A stretch of 58,667 nucleotides of DNA from an uncultured Robinsoniella sp. (GTDB lineage: Bacteria; Bacillota; Clostridia; Lachnospirales; Lachnospiraceae): positions 1 to 58,667 of the forward strand of contig UQGG01000044.1 of assembly GCA_900540475.1 (NCBI GenBank), in the 5' to 3' direction. The stretch's first letter is position 1. Every line of letters begins with the position of its first letter. This document shows positions 26,198-35,064 of the stretch, piece by piece. A program made the position numbers and the translations under genes. The notes under the pieces are model-generated. The model was given only the letters and a program-made list of their open reading frames with translations. It ran no database searches and was not told where the DNA came from.

Positions 26198-26298
26198 ATC
26201 TCCGTTTCTGATCTGCAGGAGTAATTGTCGTTTTATGAAATATTTTGTCGAACGATTTTGTTTGAATGCTCCCGTAGAATATGATAGATTTAATTTAT

Positions 26299-26398
26299 AT
26301 TAGCTAACGGCTAATATATTTCATAACTCACACCCGGTCCGCACAACCGGGTACCATTTTACCGGCTCCGGCGTAACAACCGGAGCCATCTTTTTATT
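26299..26398 (+). terminator. Three-hairpin structured 3' region ending in a terminator
   Basis: In order: ATTAGC / GCTAAT (26299-26315), ACCCGGT / ACCGGGT (26332-26352) and GGCTCCGG / CCGGAGCC (26364-26387) with ATCTTTTTATT. The last is a clear terminator. TTTCATAACTC before the second hairpin also occurs before the stem of candidate RNA C. It may be a processed RNA or simply a complex 3' end. Confidence 0.6.
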
Positions 26399-26423
26399 CC
26401 AGATTATTCAGGCTCCGGCATGT

Positions 26424-28913
26424 TCATTCCATGTCCCGCAGCTGCTCTACAATATTCTCCTTATGTAAAAATTGATAAATCACCAGCGGAACAAATATAC
26501 AGGTTATTAAAATACCTCCAAATATAACAAGCGTTGATCTAACCGGTATCTGAAAAGGGATCCTGTAACGGTTCATGGTATGGTATATGACATAATCAAT
26601 TGGAATTCCCAGAATCATTACAAAAAAGAAGGATACAACTCCATACAATGCGCCCTCGATCAGCAGTACTTTTCTAATCTGTACCGTAGTCATGCCGATA
26701 CTTTGCAGGGCTGCAAACTCTTTTATCCGGTTCTCTATCCCTGCAGCAGTCATATTGCAATAGTTCAAAATAGCTAACAGGGTAAGGATTATCCCCAGAC
26801 CGCCGCCAAGAATTTTCAGCTGAGTCTCCGACTGCCTCATTTCATCATAGCTGTCAAATTTAGACTCGATCGTTATGTTTTTCTCACCCTTAAACAACGC
26901 TTTTACTTTTTTATCCAATTCGGCATTAAACGGCTCGTTATATTCAATCTTCAAAATTTCGATAAAAGGCTCGCCTAAGATTTCTTCAGCCAGTCCATCA
27001 CTGATTATAATGCTCGGTAAATATCCACTGGAAAAAAAGTTAACATTAGGGACTTCTGCTCCTATTTTTATCTGATACTGTTTTCGTTCATGATTCTGAT
27101 CTAATTGGTAAACAAGCTCTTTACCCACTGCCTCGGTAACGGGGCATCCCATGAGAAAGGGGCTGATTAAACCGATATCACCTGACATAAATGCTTCTTT
27201 ATTCAGGGTCCCATCCATTTTTTTATTAATAGAATCAAATTCTGACTCATCAATGCCCACAAGCCTGCCGGTAAATAAATCTGTTTCTTTTCCTTCCTTA
27301 TAAAGGATCATCTGCTCCTCGTAATCTCCTCTGGCAATCGGCATCTCTTCAAGCCTTGTAAAATATTCCTTAAAAATTTCTTCTTCATAAGGAATCATTA
27401 TTTCAGCCGAACTGACTGTCCGGACTCCTGCAACTCCGTCCATGGATTTTATCTGCTGGATTACGGATGGCTGTATTCTTTGAACTGGCTTGTTATACAC
27501 AACGGAATAATTCAAAATTCGGATATCAAAATCTTGCAGAGTATTTAAAACACGCTTTGTACTGCTTCCATTTACCAGGGTTGTAATTACCAATAAAGCA
27601 GTAAGCGTTACAAAAAAGGAGGATAGTATAATAACCGCCTGTTTCTTCTCCCGAAACAGGTTCCTCCAGGCCATGTATGCCAGTCTTCCCCCATTCACAC
27701 TGTATTTATCCCTGCGCGGGGATACCGATCCATAATATTTTGCTGCATCAACCGGTGAAATATCCCCTGCTATCATTGCAGGTTTTCTGCTGCTGAAATA
27801 GATAGTCAGCCCGGAAAACAGTGCAGCTCCCATAAAAATCAACGGATGGAATACCACCGCCTTTTTAAACTGAAGGGTGGGATTCGCCAATTCCAACGCA
27901 GCCGGTACAATCAAAAACGATACAAATGCACCCAGGATCATCCCTAAGGGTATGCCTGCCATTGAATTCCACAGTACCTGCTTATGTACAAACCCTCTGA
28001 TCTGCTTTGAAGTTGTCCCGATTGTTTTTAACTGTCCAAAAAACCGGACTTCTTTGGCAATTGAGATGTGTAGTACATTATAGATAAATAAATAACCGCT
28101 CAAAACAATCAGGATAAACAATCCCAGCATTCCAGCCACAAATTTAACAAAGTCCTCCATCAGATAATAATCTGCAAATAACATCTGCCTTCCTTCTATA
28201 GACAATTCATCTTCCAGCATTTTAATATCATTAACGGAATACAGATGATTTTTCAATGTTATTTTTAAAGAACCCTCGGTCATAACCGTTTGTTCTGCTC
28301 CTGAATTTTCATAGAATTTTCTGGAGATAAACCCCTGGGAGTTCCCGGAGTAATCCCTGTAAAATCCGGACAGCACAAATGTCTTTTCACGAGAAGTTTC
28401 TTTTTCTGACAGCATAAAATAAGACACTGGAAGTTTCATTCCGATTTCAGGCGCATCAATACCCAGTCTTTTTAAAGTCTGGGTAGATAACATCACCTCG
28501 TTTTCTTTGCCCGGATACTTCCCTTCTATGAATTCATAAGCGGGTACGCACTGCTTTTCCCAGTTCGTTGTATCACTCCAGGATAAGGGAACATTGACTT
28601 CATTTTCCTGATATTTATCAATTACTGCGCTCTCTACGGTAATTCCGGCATACAATATTTCGTCCATGGAATTTGCTTTTTTCACCTGCTCTATTGTAGG
28701 TGCCGGCAGACTCACATCAAATATCATTCCATTCATCATTACATGCCTTAAAGAAATTGCATTCCAATAACTCAAACCGATACTGCAGACCGTCGTTATC
28801 ATAAATGTCGTTAAGATAATGGCTGCAATAATCAAGATATTTTTCTTCCAATTCTGAACATAATTTTTCTTCGCCAGGCCTGCAATTACCTTTTTATTTT
28901 CTACCCGGATCAT
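26424..28913 (-). CDS. ABC transporter permease, FtsX/MacB type (BceB-like)
   Basis: The 829-residue membrane protein has an N-terminal transmembrane segment (26-48), a large extracellular region, and two FtsX-type three-helix blocks (about 265-385 and 695-815). This is the two-FtsX-domain layout of peptide-resistance and lipoprotein transporters. The gene overlaps the ATPase gene by 4 bp. A two-component system lies just upstream on the same strand. By analogy with BceAB it would counter cell-wall antibiotics or antimicrobial peptides. Confidence 0.88.
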   Translation of the reverse strand: MIRVENKKVIAGLAKKNYVQNWKKNILIIAAIILTTFMITTVCSIGLSYWNAISLRHVMMNGMIFDVSLPAPTIEQVKKANSMDEILYAGITVESAVIDKYQENEVNVPLSWSDTTNWEKQCVPAYEFIEGKYPGKENEVMLSTQTLKRLGIDAPEIGMKLPVSYFMLSEKETSREKTFVLSGFYRDYSGNSQGFISRKFYENSGAEQTVMTEGSLKITLKNHLYSVNDIKMLEDELSIEGRQMLFADYYLMEDFVKFVAGMLGLFILIVLSGYLFIYNVLHISIAKEVRFFGQLKTIGTTSKQIRGFVHKQVLWNSMAGIPLGMILGAFVSFLIVPAALELANPTLQFKKAVVFHPLIFMGAALFSGLTIYFSSRKPAMIAGDISPVDAAKYYGSVSPRRDKYSVNGGRLAYMAWRNLFREKKQAVIILSSFFVTLTALLVITTLVNGSSTKRVLNTLQDFDIRILNYSVVYNKPVQRIQPSVIQQIKSMDGVAGVRTVSSAEIMIPYEEEIFKEYFTRLEEMPIARGDYEEQMILYKEGKETDLFTGRLVGIDESEFDSINKKMDGTLNKEAFMSGDIGLISPFLMGCPVTEAVGKELVYQLDQNHERKQYQIKIGAEVPNVNFFSSGYLPSIIISDGLAEEILGEPFIEILKIEYNEPFNAELDKKVKALFKGEKNITIESKFDSYDEMRQSETQLKILGGGLGIILTLLAILNYCNMTAAGIENRIKEFAALQSIGMTTVQIRKVLLIEGALYGVVSFFFVMILGIPIDYVIYHTMNRYRIPFQIPVRSTLVIFGGILITCIFVPLVIYQFLHKENIVEQLRDME

Positions 28914-29587
28914 AGCTGTCCTCTGACATAGATTTTACCGTCTTCTAAATGAATAATCCGTCCTGCCATCTGAGCAATCTCATTATTATGCGTAATCATT
29001 ACAATGGTCTGGCAAAAACGCTCACTGGTGATCTTAATCAATCCCAGCACATCCTGGCTGGATTTACTGTCCAGATTCCCGGTAGGCTCATCTGCAAGTA
29101 CAATCGCCGGCTTCGTAGCCAGTGCTCTTGCCATTGCCACTCTTTGCTGCTGCCCGCCGGAAAGCTGCCCGGGCATGGCGTACTTCTTAGACTGAAGCCC
29201 CAGGATATCCAAAATTTCATTGATATAATTATTATCCGGTTTCACCCCATCCAGCTGGATTGGCAGAACAATGTTTTCATAAACATTTAACAGGGGCAGC
29301 AGATTATAATTCTGGAATACAAAACCAATCTTGCGCCGCCGAAAGATCGTCTGCTCATCTTTCGTCATACTGGAAAGATCAATCCGGTCTACGGTTACCG
29401 TTCCCGAAGTAGGGATATCCAAGCCGCCAAGCATATGCAAAAGTGTGGACTTTCCGCTGCCCGAACTTCCCACAATAGATACAAATTCACCTTTTTTAAT
29501 GGAAAGATCGATCCCATCCAGCGCCTTTACCACATTCTCACCGGCTCCATAATATTTCTTTAAGTCTTTGGTCTGTAAAATGCACAT
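28910..29587 (-). CDS. ABC transporter ATP-binding protein (BceA/MacB-like)
   Basis: The 225-residue ATPase has Walker A GSSGSGKST, Q-loop FQNYNLLP, signature LSGGQQQRVAMARAL and Walker B VLADEPTGNLD. These mark the MacB/LolD/BceA family. The start at 29587 (MCILQTKDLK) follows AAGGAGG; the frame extends upstream without support. It pairs with the FtsX-type permease that overlaps its stop codon. Confidence 0.95.
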   Translation of the reverse strand: MCILQTKDLKKYYGAGENVVKALDGIDLSIKKGEFVSIVGSSGSGKSTLLHMLGGLDIPTSGTVTVDRIDLSSMTKDEQTIFRRRKIGFVFQNYNLLPLLNVYENIVLPIQLDGVKPDNNYINEILDILGLQSKKYAMPGQLSGGQQQRVAMARALATKPAIVLADEPTGNLDSKSSQDVLGLIKITSERFCQTIVMITHNNEIAQMAGRIIHLEDGKIYVRGQL

Positions 29588-29753
29588 CTTTCTTCCTCCT
29601 TGCTTCAAACAGGCTATAGGGCGATTATGAATATTGCTTTTTCCATATCTTACAGAAGAATCATATCAGATAATTCTTTCCCGGATCTTTCTGAAAGATG
29701 ACAGTTCTGTAAGATTCTAAGATTGCCTCTGTCTCTATTTGCGGCTTATGGCT

Positions 29754-30671
29754 CTATTTGCGGCTTAAAAACACGGAAAACAAAGCCCCCTGTCCCGGTT
29801 CTGAGATCACTTTGATATAACCTCCCTGCCTTATTATAATTTCCCTGGCAAGATACAGGCCTATTCCCAGCCCTTTTTCCTTCTGTACTTTAGGTGAACG
29901 GTAAAAACGCTGAAAGATCAGCCCCTGTTCTTCTTCTGAAATGCCCATGCCCGAATCCTGGATGTCAATTCGGCAAAACAGTTCATAGGCAATTACTTTT
30001 ATCACCACTTTGGATTGCGGGGGAGAATATTTAATTGCATTTTCTAATATGTTGCTCACTGCCTCCAGAGTCCACTTTAAATCAAAGCTGCAGGATAACC
30101 CACATTCTTCGTACTCGATTACCATTTCTTTCTGCAGTGCATGCATTTCCACTTCCTGGCATGACAGCAGCACTAATTTATCTATCCGTTCCGGTTCTGC
30201 TGCAATTGAAATCAATTCATTCTCCAGATAGGAGGACTTCACCAGCGCTTTAATCAGAAAATCCAGCTTATCTGCCTGATTCTGAATCTGGTTTACAATC
30301 CCCGTTATCTCTTGGGGCAGATCCCTTCTTTCCTGCAGGATCTGTGAATACAACAGAATATTTGACAGGGGAATCCTGGTTTGATGGGATATATCCGAAA
30401 CCAGAGATTTTATGGTATCTCTCTCTTTTGCGGTTATCTGCTTCGTTTCCGTAGAAATCGTCAGAAACTGATTGAGCCGCTCTTCTATTGCAGACATCAT
30501 GGATTCATCATAAATGGTCTGGCTGTAATTGCCCGCTATTGCTTCGTTAATCCGATCTAACACTGTCTGCATCATGCGCTTCACCGTCTTACGATACCAC
30601 AAAATTATTCCTGCCGCCGCTGCCACAGCCAGGAATACAATGATACCGCAGACAATCACTAGTATTTCCAT
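29754..30671 (-). CDS. Sensor histidine kinase
   Basis: The 305-residue kinase has one N-terminal membrane segment (3-25) and a short linker. The H-box is SDISHQTRIPLSN (His96), the N-box ENAIKYSP, and the G-boxes DSGMGIS and GLGIGLYLA. The lack of an extracellular sensor domain fits kinases that take their signal from the partner ABC permease, as BceS does. It follows the response regulator by 47 bp. Confidence 0.93.
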   Translation of the reverse strand: MEILVIVCGIIVFLAVAAAAGIILWYRKTVKRMMQTVLDRINEAIAGNYSQTIYDESMMSAIEERLNQFLTISTETKQITAKERDTIKSLVSDISHQTRIPLSNILLYSQILQERRDLPQEITGIVNQIQNQADKLDFLIKALVKSSYLENELISIAAEPERIDKLVLLSCQEVEMHALQKEMVIEYEECGLSCSFDLKWTLEAVSNILENAIKYSPPQSKVVIKVIAYELFCRIDIQDSGMGISEEEQGLIFQRFYRSPKVQKEKGLGIGLYLAREIIIRQGGYIKVISEPGQGALFSVFLSRK

Positions 30672-30718
30672 AATCTCTCCATTTCATATCTGCCAGATAT
30701 AACTGTTGCCGGCAGATT

Positions 30719-31396
30719 TCAGCTCACCCATACATAGCCCAATCCATATACCGTCTTTATATATTCCGGTTTCGATGGGTTGTCTTCTAATTTATCACGC
30801 AGTCTTCTAATCGTAACCGAAAGGGCATTATCCTCCACGTACTCTGTTCCATCCGGCCAGATACGTTCCAGCATGGTAGTACGGGATAAAGTAATATTTT
30901 GATTCAGCACAAATAAATACAGCAGCTTTTGCTCTGTTTTACTTAATTCAATGGGTATGTTATTTTTATAAAACTCCATCTTGGTAAAATTAAATAGAAA
31001 GGAATCAATCACATATTCTCCCGGGCTTTCCCCCGGCTCAAAACGCCTGAATAGAGCATTAACCCTGGCTCTTAATACCATAAGGCTGAATGGTTTGGTG
31101 ATATAATCATCTGCGCCGGATTCCAGACCCGCAACAATATCCAGTTCCATATCTCTTGCAGTCAAAAGGATGATGGGAACCTTGCTGTTTTTACGTATCT
31201 CCCGGCAAAGAACAAAACCGCTGCCATCCGGCAGATTAATATCCAGCACCAGTAAGTCAAAGGTCTGCCTGTTCATAGCTTCCTTTGCCGCTGCTATGGT
31301 AAAACACTGGGTAAACCGATAATTTTCTCTATTCAGCGCCATAATAATTCCGGAACTCAATACTTCATCATCTTCTAACAGTAAAATTTCTTTCAT
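30719..31396 (-). CDS. OmpR-family response regulator
   Basis: The 225-residue regulator has a receiver domain (acidic pair Asp9-Asp10, phosphoacceptor Asp52 in LVLDINLPDG, conserved Lys in ITKPF) and a C-terminal winged helix (SVTIRRLRDKLEDNPSKPEY). The start at 31396 (MKEILLLEDD) follows GGAG. It heads the four-gene kinase/ABC operon and probably activates it. Confidence 0.94.
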   Translation of the reverse strand: MKEILLLEDDEVLSSGIIMALNRENYRFTQCFTIAAAKEAMNRQTFDLLVLDINLPDGSGFVLCREIRKNSKVPIILLTARDMELDIVAGLESGADDYITKPFSLMVLRARVNALFRRFEPGESPGEYVIDSFLFNFTKMEFYKNNIPIELSKTEQKLLYLFVLNQNITLSRTTMLERIWPDGTEYVEDNALSVTIRRLRDKLEDNPSKPEYIKTVYGLGYVWVS

Positions 31397-31484
31397 TCTT
31401 CTATAAGTCTCCTTGCATAAACCGTTATCAAACGGTATGTTCACATTTACACTTAATTCTTTTACAATTCTTTTAACGGACAGT

Positions 31485-31595
31485 CATAATTTATTCATAT
31501 CTAAGCTTTATAGTAATACTTGTAAAACCAAATACTTAGTTAATAATCTTTTTCATAACTCGCCAGTATCTATAGATACTGGCCCTCCCTCTTTT
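31485..31595 (+). ncRNA. Candidate small RNA C (conserved 57-bp block)
   Basis: CATAAT (31485-31490) / TATAGTAA (31509-31516) precedes about 75 nt ending in CCAGTATC-TATA-GATACTGG (31563-31582) and CTCTTTT. The 57-bp block 31545-31601 matches locus B with a few changes, one of them a compensatory base-pair change in the stem. It lies in the divergent region between the response regulator and the helicase-associated-domain protein gene. No coding frame or ribosome site is present. Confidence 0.6.
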
Positions 31596-31601
31596 ATGGG
31601 G

Positions 31602-31916
31602 TAAATTTTATCGATATTATTTTTCTTTATCACCGGTCGGACATTCTATTCCTGTACTTTTCTCTGGGTATCCAAAAACTTTATTTTCAGTCTCACTCTT
31701 CACGAACTCCATTGTATTATACTATAATTTTCTTCATTGTCACAGTACAACCTTATTTTTATTTTAGAAATATTTTCTTGCATAAATAGTCGATTCATAG
31801 CATAAATGATGCTATTCAATACAACGCTGATCTCCTGCTGTTTTCTTATGCTATACTTTTTTAAATTAAAGTTGATGCACAATGATAAGCAAAAGAGAAA
31901 TGAGGCGTGAATCTTT
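31602..31916. other. Non-coding AT-rich stretch
   Basis: Apart from GAGGCG upstream of the next start codon I see nothing definite here. Confidence 0.4.
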
Positions 31917-32630
31917 ATGAATCAAAAAAGTAATCGAAATTACACACGTCTATCCTGGGACGAGTGGTATCTATTAGCAAAGAAATATTACGAAGCCAAT
32001 AAAACATTAAAAATACCAACCAAATACCGAACAGAAGGGGGATTTCTGCTGGGACGCTGGATCGAAAGACAACGGGCTGCCTACCGCCAAAAAGGAACCT
32101 ACCGGATAGATGCCAGAAAAATATACCTGCTGAATCAGATTGGTATGATCTGGACTTTAGAAATCCGAACAGAATGGGACACCTGGTATGACTGCTGTAA
32201 AAGTTATCACAAAGAATATGGAAATATAGATATTCCAAGAAATATCATTTATCGGCAGCTGCCCCTGGGGGAATGGATCAGTTATCAGAGAAAACGGTAT
32301 TGGCAAAACAAAATGGACGGCCGCCAGCGGTTATTGCTGGAAGAATTGGGCATAAGCTGGAAGCTCAGAAACCGCCGGGGATGGATGGAGTGGTATCAGG
32401 ATGCAAAGCTGTATTATGAAACTTACGGTCACTTAAATGTTCCATTAGATTACGTTACAAAGGACGGCTTCCGGCTTGGCTGCTGGATTAATTCACAGCG
32501 GGAACGCCAGCGCGGCAGCAGATTCTGTCTGCTGGAAAACGAAAAAGAACAAAAATTAAATCAGATAGGGATGCTGTGGGGGCTTCGCGGAATGCGTTAT
32601 AAAGAGCAAGATGTGTATGAAATATCTTAA
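31917..32630 (+). CDS. Protein of three helicase-associated (HA) domains, no helicase
   Basis: The 237-residue protein is three HA-type repeats of about 68 residues: WDEWYLLAKKYYEANKTLKI, WDTWYDCCKSYHKEYGNIDI and WMEWYQDAKLYYETYGHLNV. Each continues with a LGxWIxxQR motif and ends IGMxWxL. HA domains usually sit in rows at the C-terminus of large superfamily 2 helicases and bind nucleic acid. Here they stand alone. The protein is basic and probably binds DNA or RNA. Confidence 0.85.
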   Translation: MNQKSNRNYTRLSWDEWYLLAKKYYEANKTLKIPTKYRTEGGFLLGRWIERQRAAYRQKGTYRIDARKIYLLNQIGMIWTLEIRTEWDTWYDCCKSYHKEYGNIDIPRNIIYRQLPLGEWISYQRKRYWQNKMDGRQRLLLEELGISWKLRNRRGWMEWYQDAKLYYETYGHLNVPLDYVTKDGFRLGCWINSQRERQRGSRFCLLENEKEQKLNQIGMLWGLRGMRYKEQDVYEIS

Positions 32631-32709
32631 TTGTATGAAACCTGATTCCCTCAAGATTCTATGAGTAGAAGATATCGTAAAAACATATGGGATTGCTAAT
32701 CCAAACTCT

Positions 32710-32738
32710 TTGACAATATTTCCCTTTTAACTTATAAT
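32710..32738 (+). promoter_or_regulatory. Perfect consensus sigma-A promoter
   Basis: TTGACA (32710-32715), 17 bp, TATAAT (32733-32738), 33 bp before the small membrane-protein gene. Confidence 0.85.
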
Positions 32739-32771
32739 TAAAAAATAAGTTATTACAAGGGAGGAATGTAT

Positions 32772-32909
32772 ATGGCATTAGTTATGATTATGTATTTAAT
32801 TTATGCATGTATTTTTGTGGGCTGCGCTATTTTATTGTACTGGATAATTAAGGTAGCTGTGAAAAGAGGGATTTTAGAAGCACACGATGAGATTCAGAGA
32901 AAAAATTAA
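32772..32909 (+). CDS. Small single-pass membrane protein
   Basis: A 45-codon gene follows GGGAGG. It encodes one hydrophobic helix (residues 3-30: LVMIMYLIYACIFVGCAILL) and a charged tail ending EAHDEIQRKN. A perfect consensus promoter and a strong terminator make it an independent, probably well expressed unit. No function is recognised. Confidence 0.75.
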   Translation: MALVMIMYLIYACIFVGCAILLYWIIKVAVKRGILEAHDEIQRKN

Positions 32910-32934
32910 TGAATTAAAACCGTTCATAGTGATA

Positions 32935-32962
32935 AGCCTCGGACGTTGCGTCCGGGGCTTAT
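32935..32962 (+). terminator. Terminator of the small membrane-protein gene
   Basis: The stem AAGCC-CGGAC / GTCCG-GGCTT is followed by ATTTTCT. Confidence 0.8.
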
Positions 32963-33052
32963 TTTCTGTATTTGCTGTTATTTTCTACTTTTTTACAATT
33001 TTAACTGCACTTGTTTGTAACTATCCCATAAAAGAACCCTTTTAGTATGAAC

Positions 33053-33080
33053 GCACAAGTCAACAAATTGTGCATATAAT
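33053..33080 (+). promoter_or_regulatory. Possible sigma-K-like promoter with dyad
   Basis: AC (33055-33056), 16 bp, CATATAAT (33073-33080) fits the late mother-cell sigma-K form (AC, 16-17, CATAnnnT). The dyad GCACAA-N9-TTGTGC (33053-33073) overlaps it. The match is short and could arise by chance. A similar arrangement before the next gene strengthens it. Confidence 0.4.
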
Positions 33081-33108
33081 GTTATAAAATAAATATTGGT
33101 GCACTTAT

Positions 33109-33891
33109 ATGAATAATGATCCTCCTGGAATTATGTTTCAACAGGGAAACATTATGCGAATCAATAATGCCTTCGTAGAAGATGTTTCTTGTTTTAATAA
33201 CTCTAATGGCAGCATACTCGTCTCTTACTCTGTACCGGAAATTAATAATACAATTTCCATTCAAACCATTAGGTTAAATCTCAGCAATCAGACTATTGTA
33301 GTAAATTCATTTGGACAAAACATATGCTTATGCTGCATTCAAAGAGGTTCCATGGTAAATGTCGCATTTTCACCAGTTATGACGGCAAGCATCCCCCCTC
33401 AATCAAATGCTTTCTGGGTAGCAGTTCAAAGAAGTTCCATACTTCCGATACCGCCTTGGCCACCTGTACCTCCGAGACCTCCTGTGCCGCCTAGGCCTCC
33501 TCAACCGCCTAGGCCTCCGCAACCGCCGAGACCTCCGCAACCGCCGAGACCTCCTCAACCGCCGAGACCTCCGCAGCCACCCAGGCCTCCTATGCCGCCC
33601 AGACCGCCCAGACCTCCGCAGCCCCCAAGGCCTCCTATGCCACCAGGACCTCCCAGGCCTCCACAACCTCCCCAGCCTCCGAGGCCTCCAAGGCCTCCAA
33701 GACCGCCTCAACCTCCGAGACCTCCAAAGCCTCCACAACCTCCAGGACCTCCCAGGCCTCCGGGACCTCCAAGACCGCCTCAGCCACCGAGACCTCCCAG
33801 GCCTCCTCAACCTCCCAGACCTCCACAACCGCCTAGACCTCCGCAGAGACCTTCACGGCCAATGAGGCCATTTTCAATTGCTACAGACTAA
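33109..33891 (+). CDS. Proline-rich PPxPP-repeat protein
   Basis: The 260-residue protein has an N-terminal beta-rich domain of about 107 residues (NSFGQNICLCCIQRGSMVNV, then SIPPQSNAFWVAVQ). About 140 residues of near-perfect PPRPPQ/PPRPPR/PPGPPR units follow (108-248), with a short tail. The repeat should form a stiff polyproline-II rod with regular Arg. No signal peptide is seen. Weak GGTG is the only ribosome site. The rod and the sigma-K-like promoter suggest a spore surface protein, but this is inference. The opposite-strand open frames are by-products of the repeat. Confidence 0.75.
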   Translation: MNNDPPGIMFQQGNIMRINNAFVEDVSCFNNSNGSILVSYSVPEINNTISIQTIRLNLSNQTIVVNSFGQNICLCCIQRGSMVNVAFSPVMTASIPPQSNAFWVAVQRSSILPIPPWPPVPPRPPVPPRPPQPPRPPQPPRPPQPPRPPQPPRPPQPPRPPMPPRPPRPPQPPRPPMPPGPPRPPQPPQPPRPPRPPRPPQPPRPPKPPQPPGPPRPPGPPRPPQPPRPPRPPQPPRPPQPPRPPQRPSRPMRPFSIATD

Positions 33892-33908
33892 AGCATGTTT
33901 GTTTCTGT

Positions 33909-33935
33909 ACCAAGTTCATAGATACGGCATACTAT
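33909..33935 (+). promoter_or_regulatory. Possible sigma-K-like promoter
   Basis: AC (33909-33910), 17 bp, CATACTAT (33928-33935), 28 bp before the next ATG. It has the same form as the promoter of the preceding proline-rich gene. Confidence 0.4.
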
Positions 33936-33963
33936 AAATAGAGATTCTGTATTTGGTGATATA

Positions 33964-34323
33964 ATGATAACAGAACAATATATTCTAATGTTTTATGGGC
34001 TTAATACAAAATATTATACCGAAGAGTATATTGCGCGGATCTGGAACGATAGCGCTTATAAAGAATATCTGTCATCCGGTATATACGTATCATGTTTGAT
34101 AACCTCACAATTATTTGTGTGTGGTCAAAAAAGAGGTTGTAATTTAGAAGAGACCACATATGTTATAACCTCTTCCCGTAACCCAAATGAAGTAAATGAT
34201 ATAGCAGCATATGAAGCCGCATTCACAAATGTAACCAGAGAAGTTAAAGGCATATTCGGTAACCCTTATATGTCATTTGCAATACACAATATCGATGTTC
34301 ATTTCTTTACAAATTTGAATTAG
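33964..34323 (+). CDS. Unknown protein beside the proline-rich gene
   Basis: The 119-residue protein (MITEQYILMFYGLNTKYYTE) has no signal peptide or clear motif. It is mixed alpha/beta in look, with a Cys in SCLITSQLFVC and CGQKRGC. GGTGAT is the ribosome site, as weak as that of its neighbour. Its own sigma-K-like promoter implies co-expression with the PPxPP protein. The function is unknown. Confidence 0.65.
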   Translation: MITEQYILMFYGLNTKYYTEEYIARIWNDSAYKEYLSSGIYVSCLITSQLFVCGQKRGCNLEETTYVITSSRNPNEVNDIAAYEAAFTNVTREVKGIFGNPYMSFAIHNIDVHFFTNLN

Positions 34324-34365
34324 AAACAGCCCCAGTGAAAATCCTGGGGCTAGATACCGTCAGGC

Positions 34366-35040
34366 TTATATACCAGAAGAATAGGGGCATATCTTGCGGC
34401 ATAAAAAGCACTTTATAGTGAACCTTTTATTTTCTATTTTGAAATGGCTTGAACAGCCTTTCTTTCCGAATGAAGTAAGATCGTCCAATGCTCCCACCGG
34501 ACAGGCTTCTACGCATTTGTTACAATGATCACATATGGTAAACTGCATCTTCTCATCCGGTATTAACTCTGCATCGGTAAGCACCGCACTAAACCAAAGC
34601 AGATTGCCATACTTCGGATTTGTAAGCAAATAATTTTTTCCTATAACTCCAAGTCCTGCAATTTCTGCAGCGTGTTTTAGCGAAATGTAACCAAATTGTT
34701 CTTTCCGCCCATCGCCATCCACCCATTTACCACCTGCTGCACTGATTGCTTTTGTTTTGTATCCATCCTCTTTTATTCTTTTGGCAACCACTTTAGCCAT
34801 ATCGGTCATAGACGTAAGCATTGCATTGCGGCTTGTGGTATATACGGCTATGTCATTCAAGGTTTCCGGTGGAAATGCAGCTCCCAGGACAATTACAGAA
34901 CGACATTCAGGAAGTACATCGTTAGGCTTAAATCCGTCTGGTGCCAATTCAAAATCATTGGAATCGGCCACCCCCACCACATGTGCCCCTGCTTCCATTC
35001 CATATTCTTTTACAATTAAACTTTTTACCTCTGTTTTCAT
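34366..35040 (-). CDS. 4Fe-4S protein related to epoxyqueuosine reductase
   Basis: The 224-residue protein resembles the QueG group. The central region has GYISLKHAAEIAGLGVIGKN, and two Fe-S Cys clusters follow, CDHCNKCVEACPVG and CFLCRKICP. It is shorter than QueG (about 300-380) and lacks the C-terminal HEAT part, so it is probably a paralogue rather than the queuosine enzyme. The start at 35040 follows GGGGG. It is 24 bp downstream of a WYL regulator gene and probably controlled by it. Confidence 0.82.
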   Translation of the reverse strand: MKTEVKSLIVKEYGMEAGAHVVGVADSNDFELAPDGFKPNDVLPECRSVIVLGAAFPPETLNDIAVYTTSRNAMLTSMTDMAKVVAKRIKEDGYKTKAISAAGGKWVDGDGRKEQFGYISLKHAAEIAGLGVIGKNYLLTNPKYGNLLWFSAVLTDAELIPDEKMQFTICDHCNKCVEACPVGALDDLTSFGKKGCSSHFKIENKRFTIKCFLCRKICPYSSGI

Positions 35041-35064
35041 CACATTCCCCCAGTCACTCATAAA

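Noticed and set aside
33403..33828. Minus-strand W/R/L-rich and E/V/A-rich frames
   Set aside because: They are the complement of the PPxPP codon repeat. Their composition is fully explained by it and there is no start signal.
33403..33860. CRISPR array
   Set aside because: The repeated DNA is in-frame proline coding with no spacers, and no cas gene is in the window.
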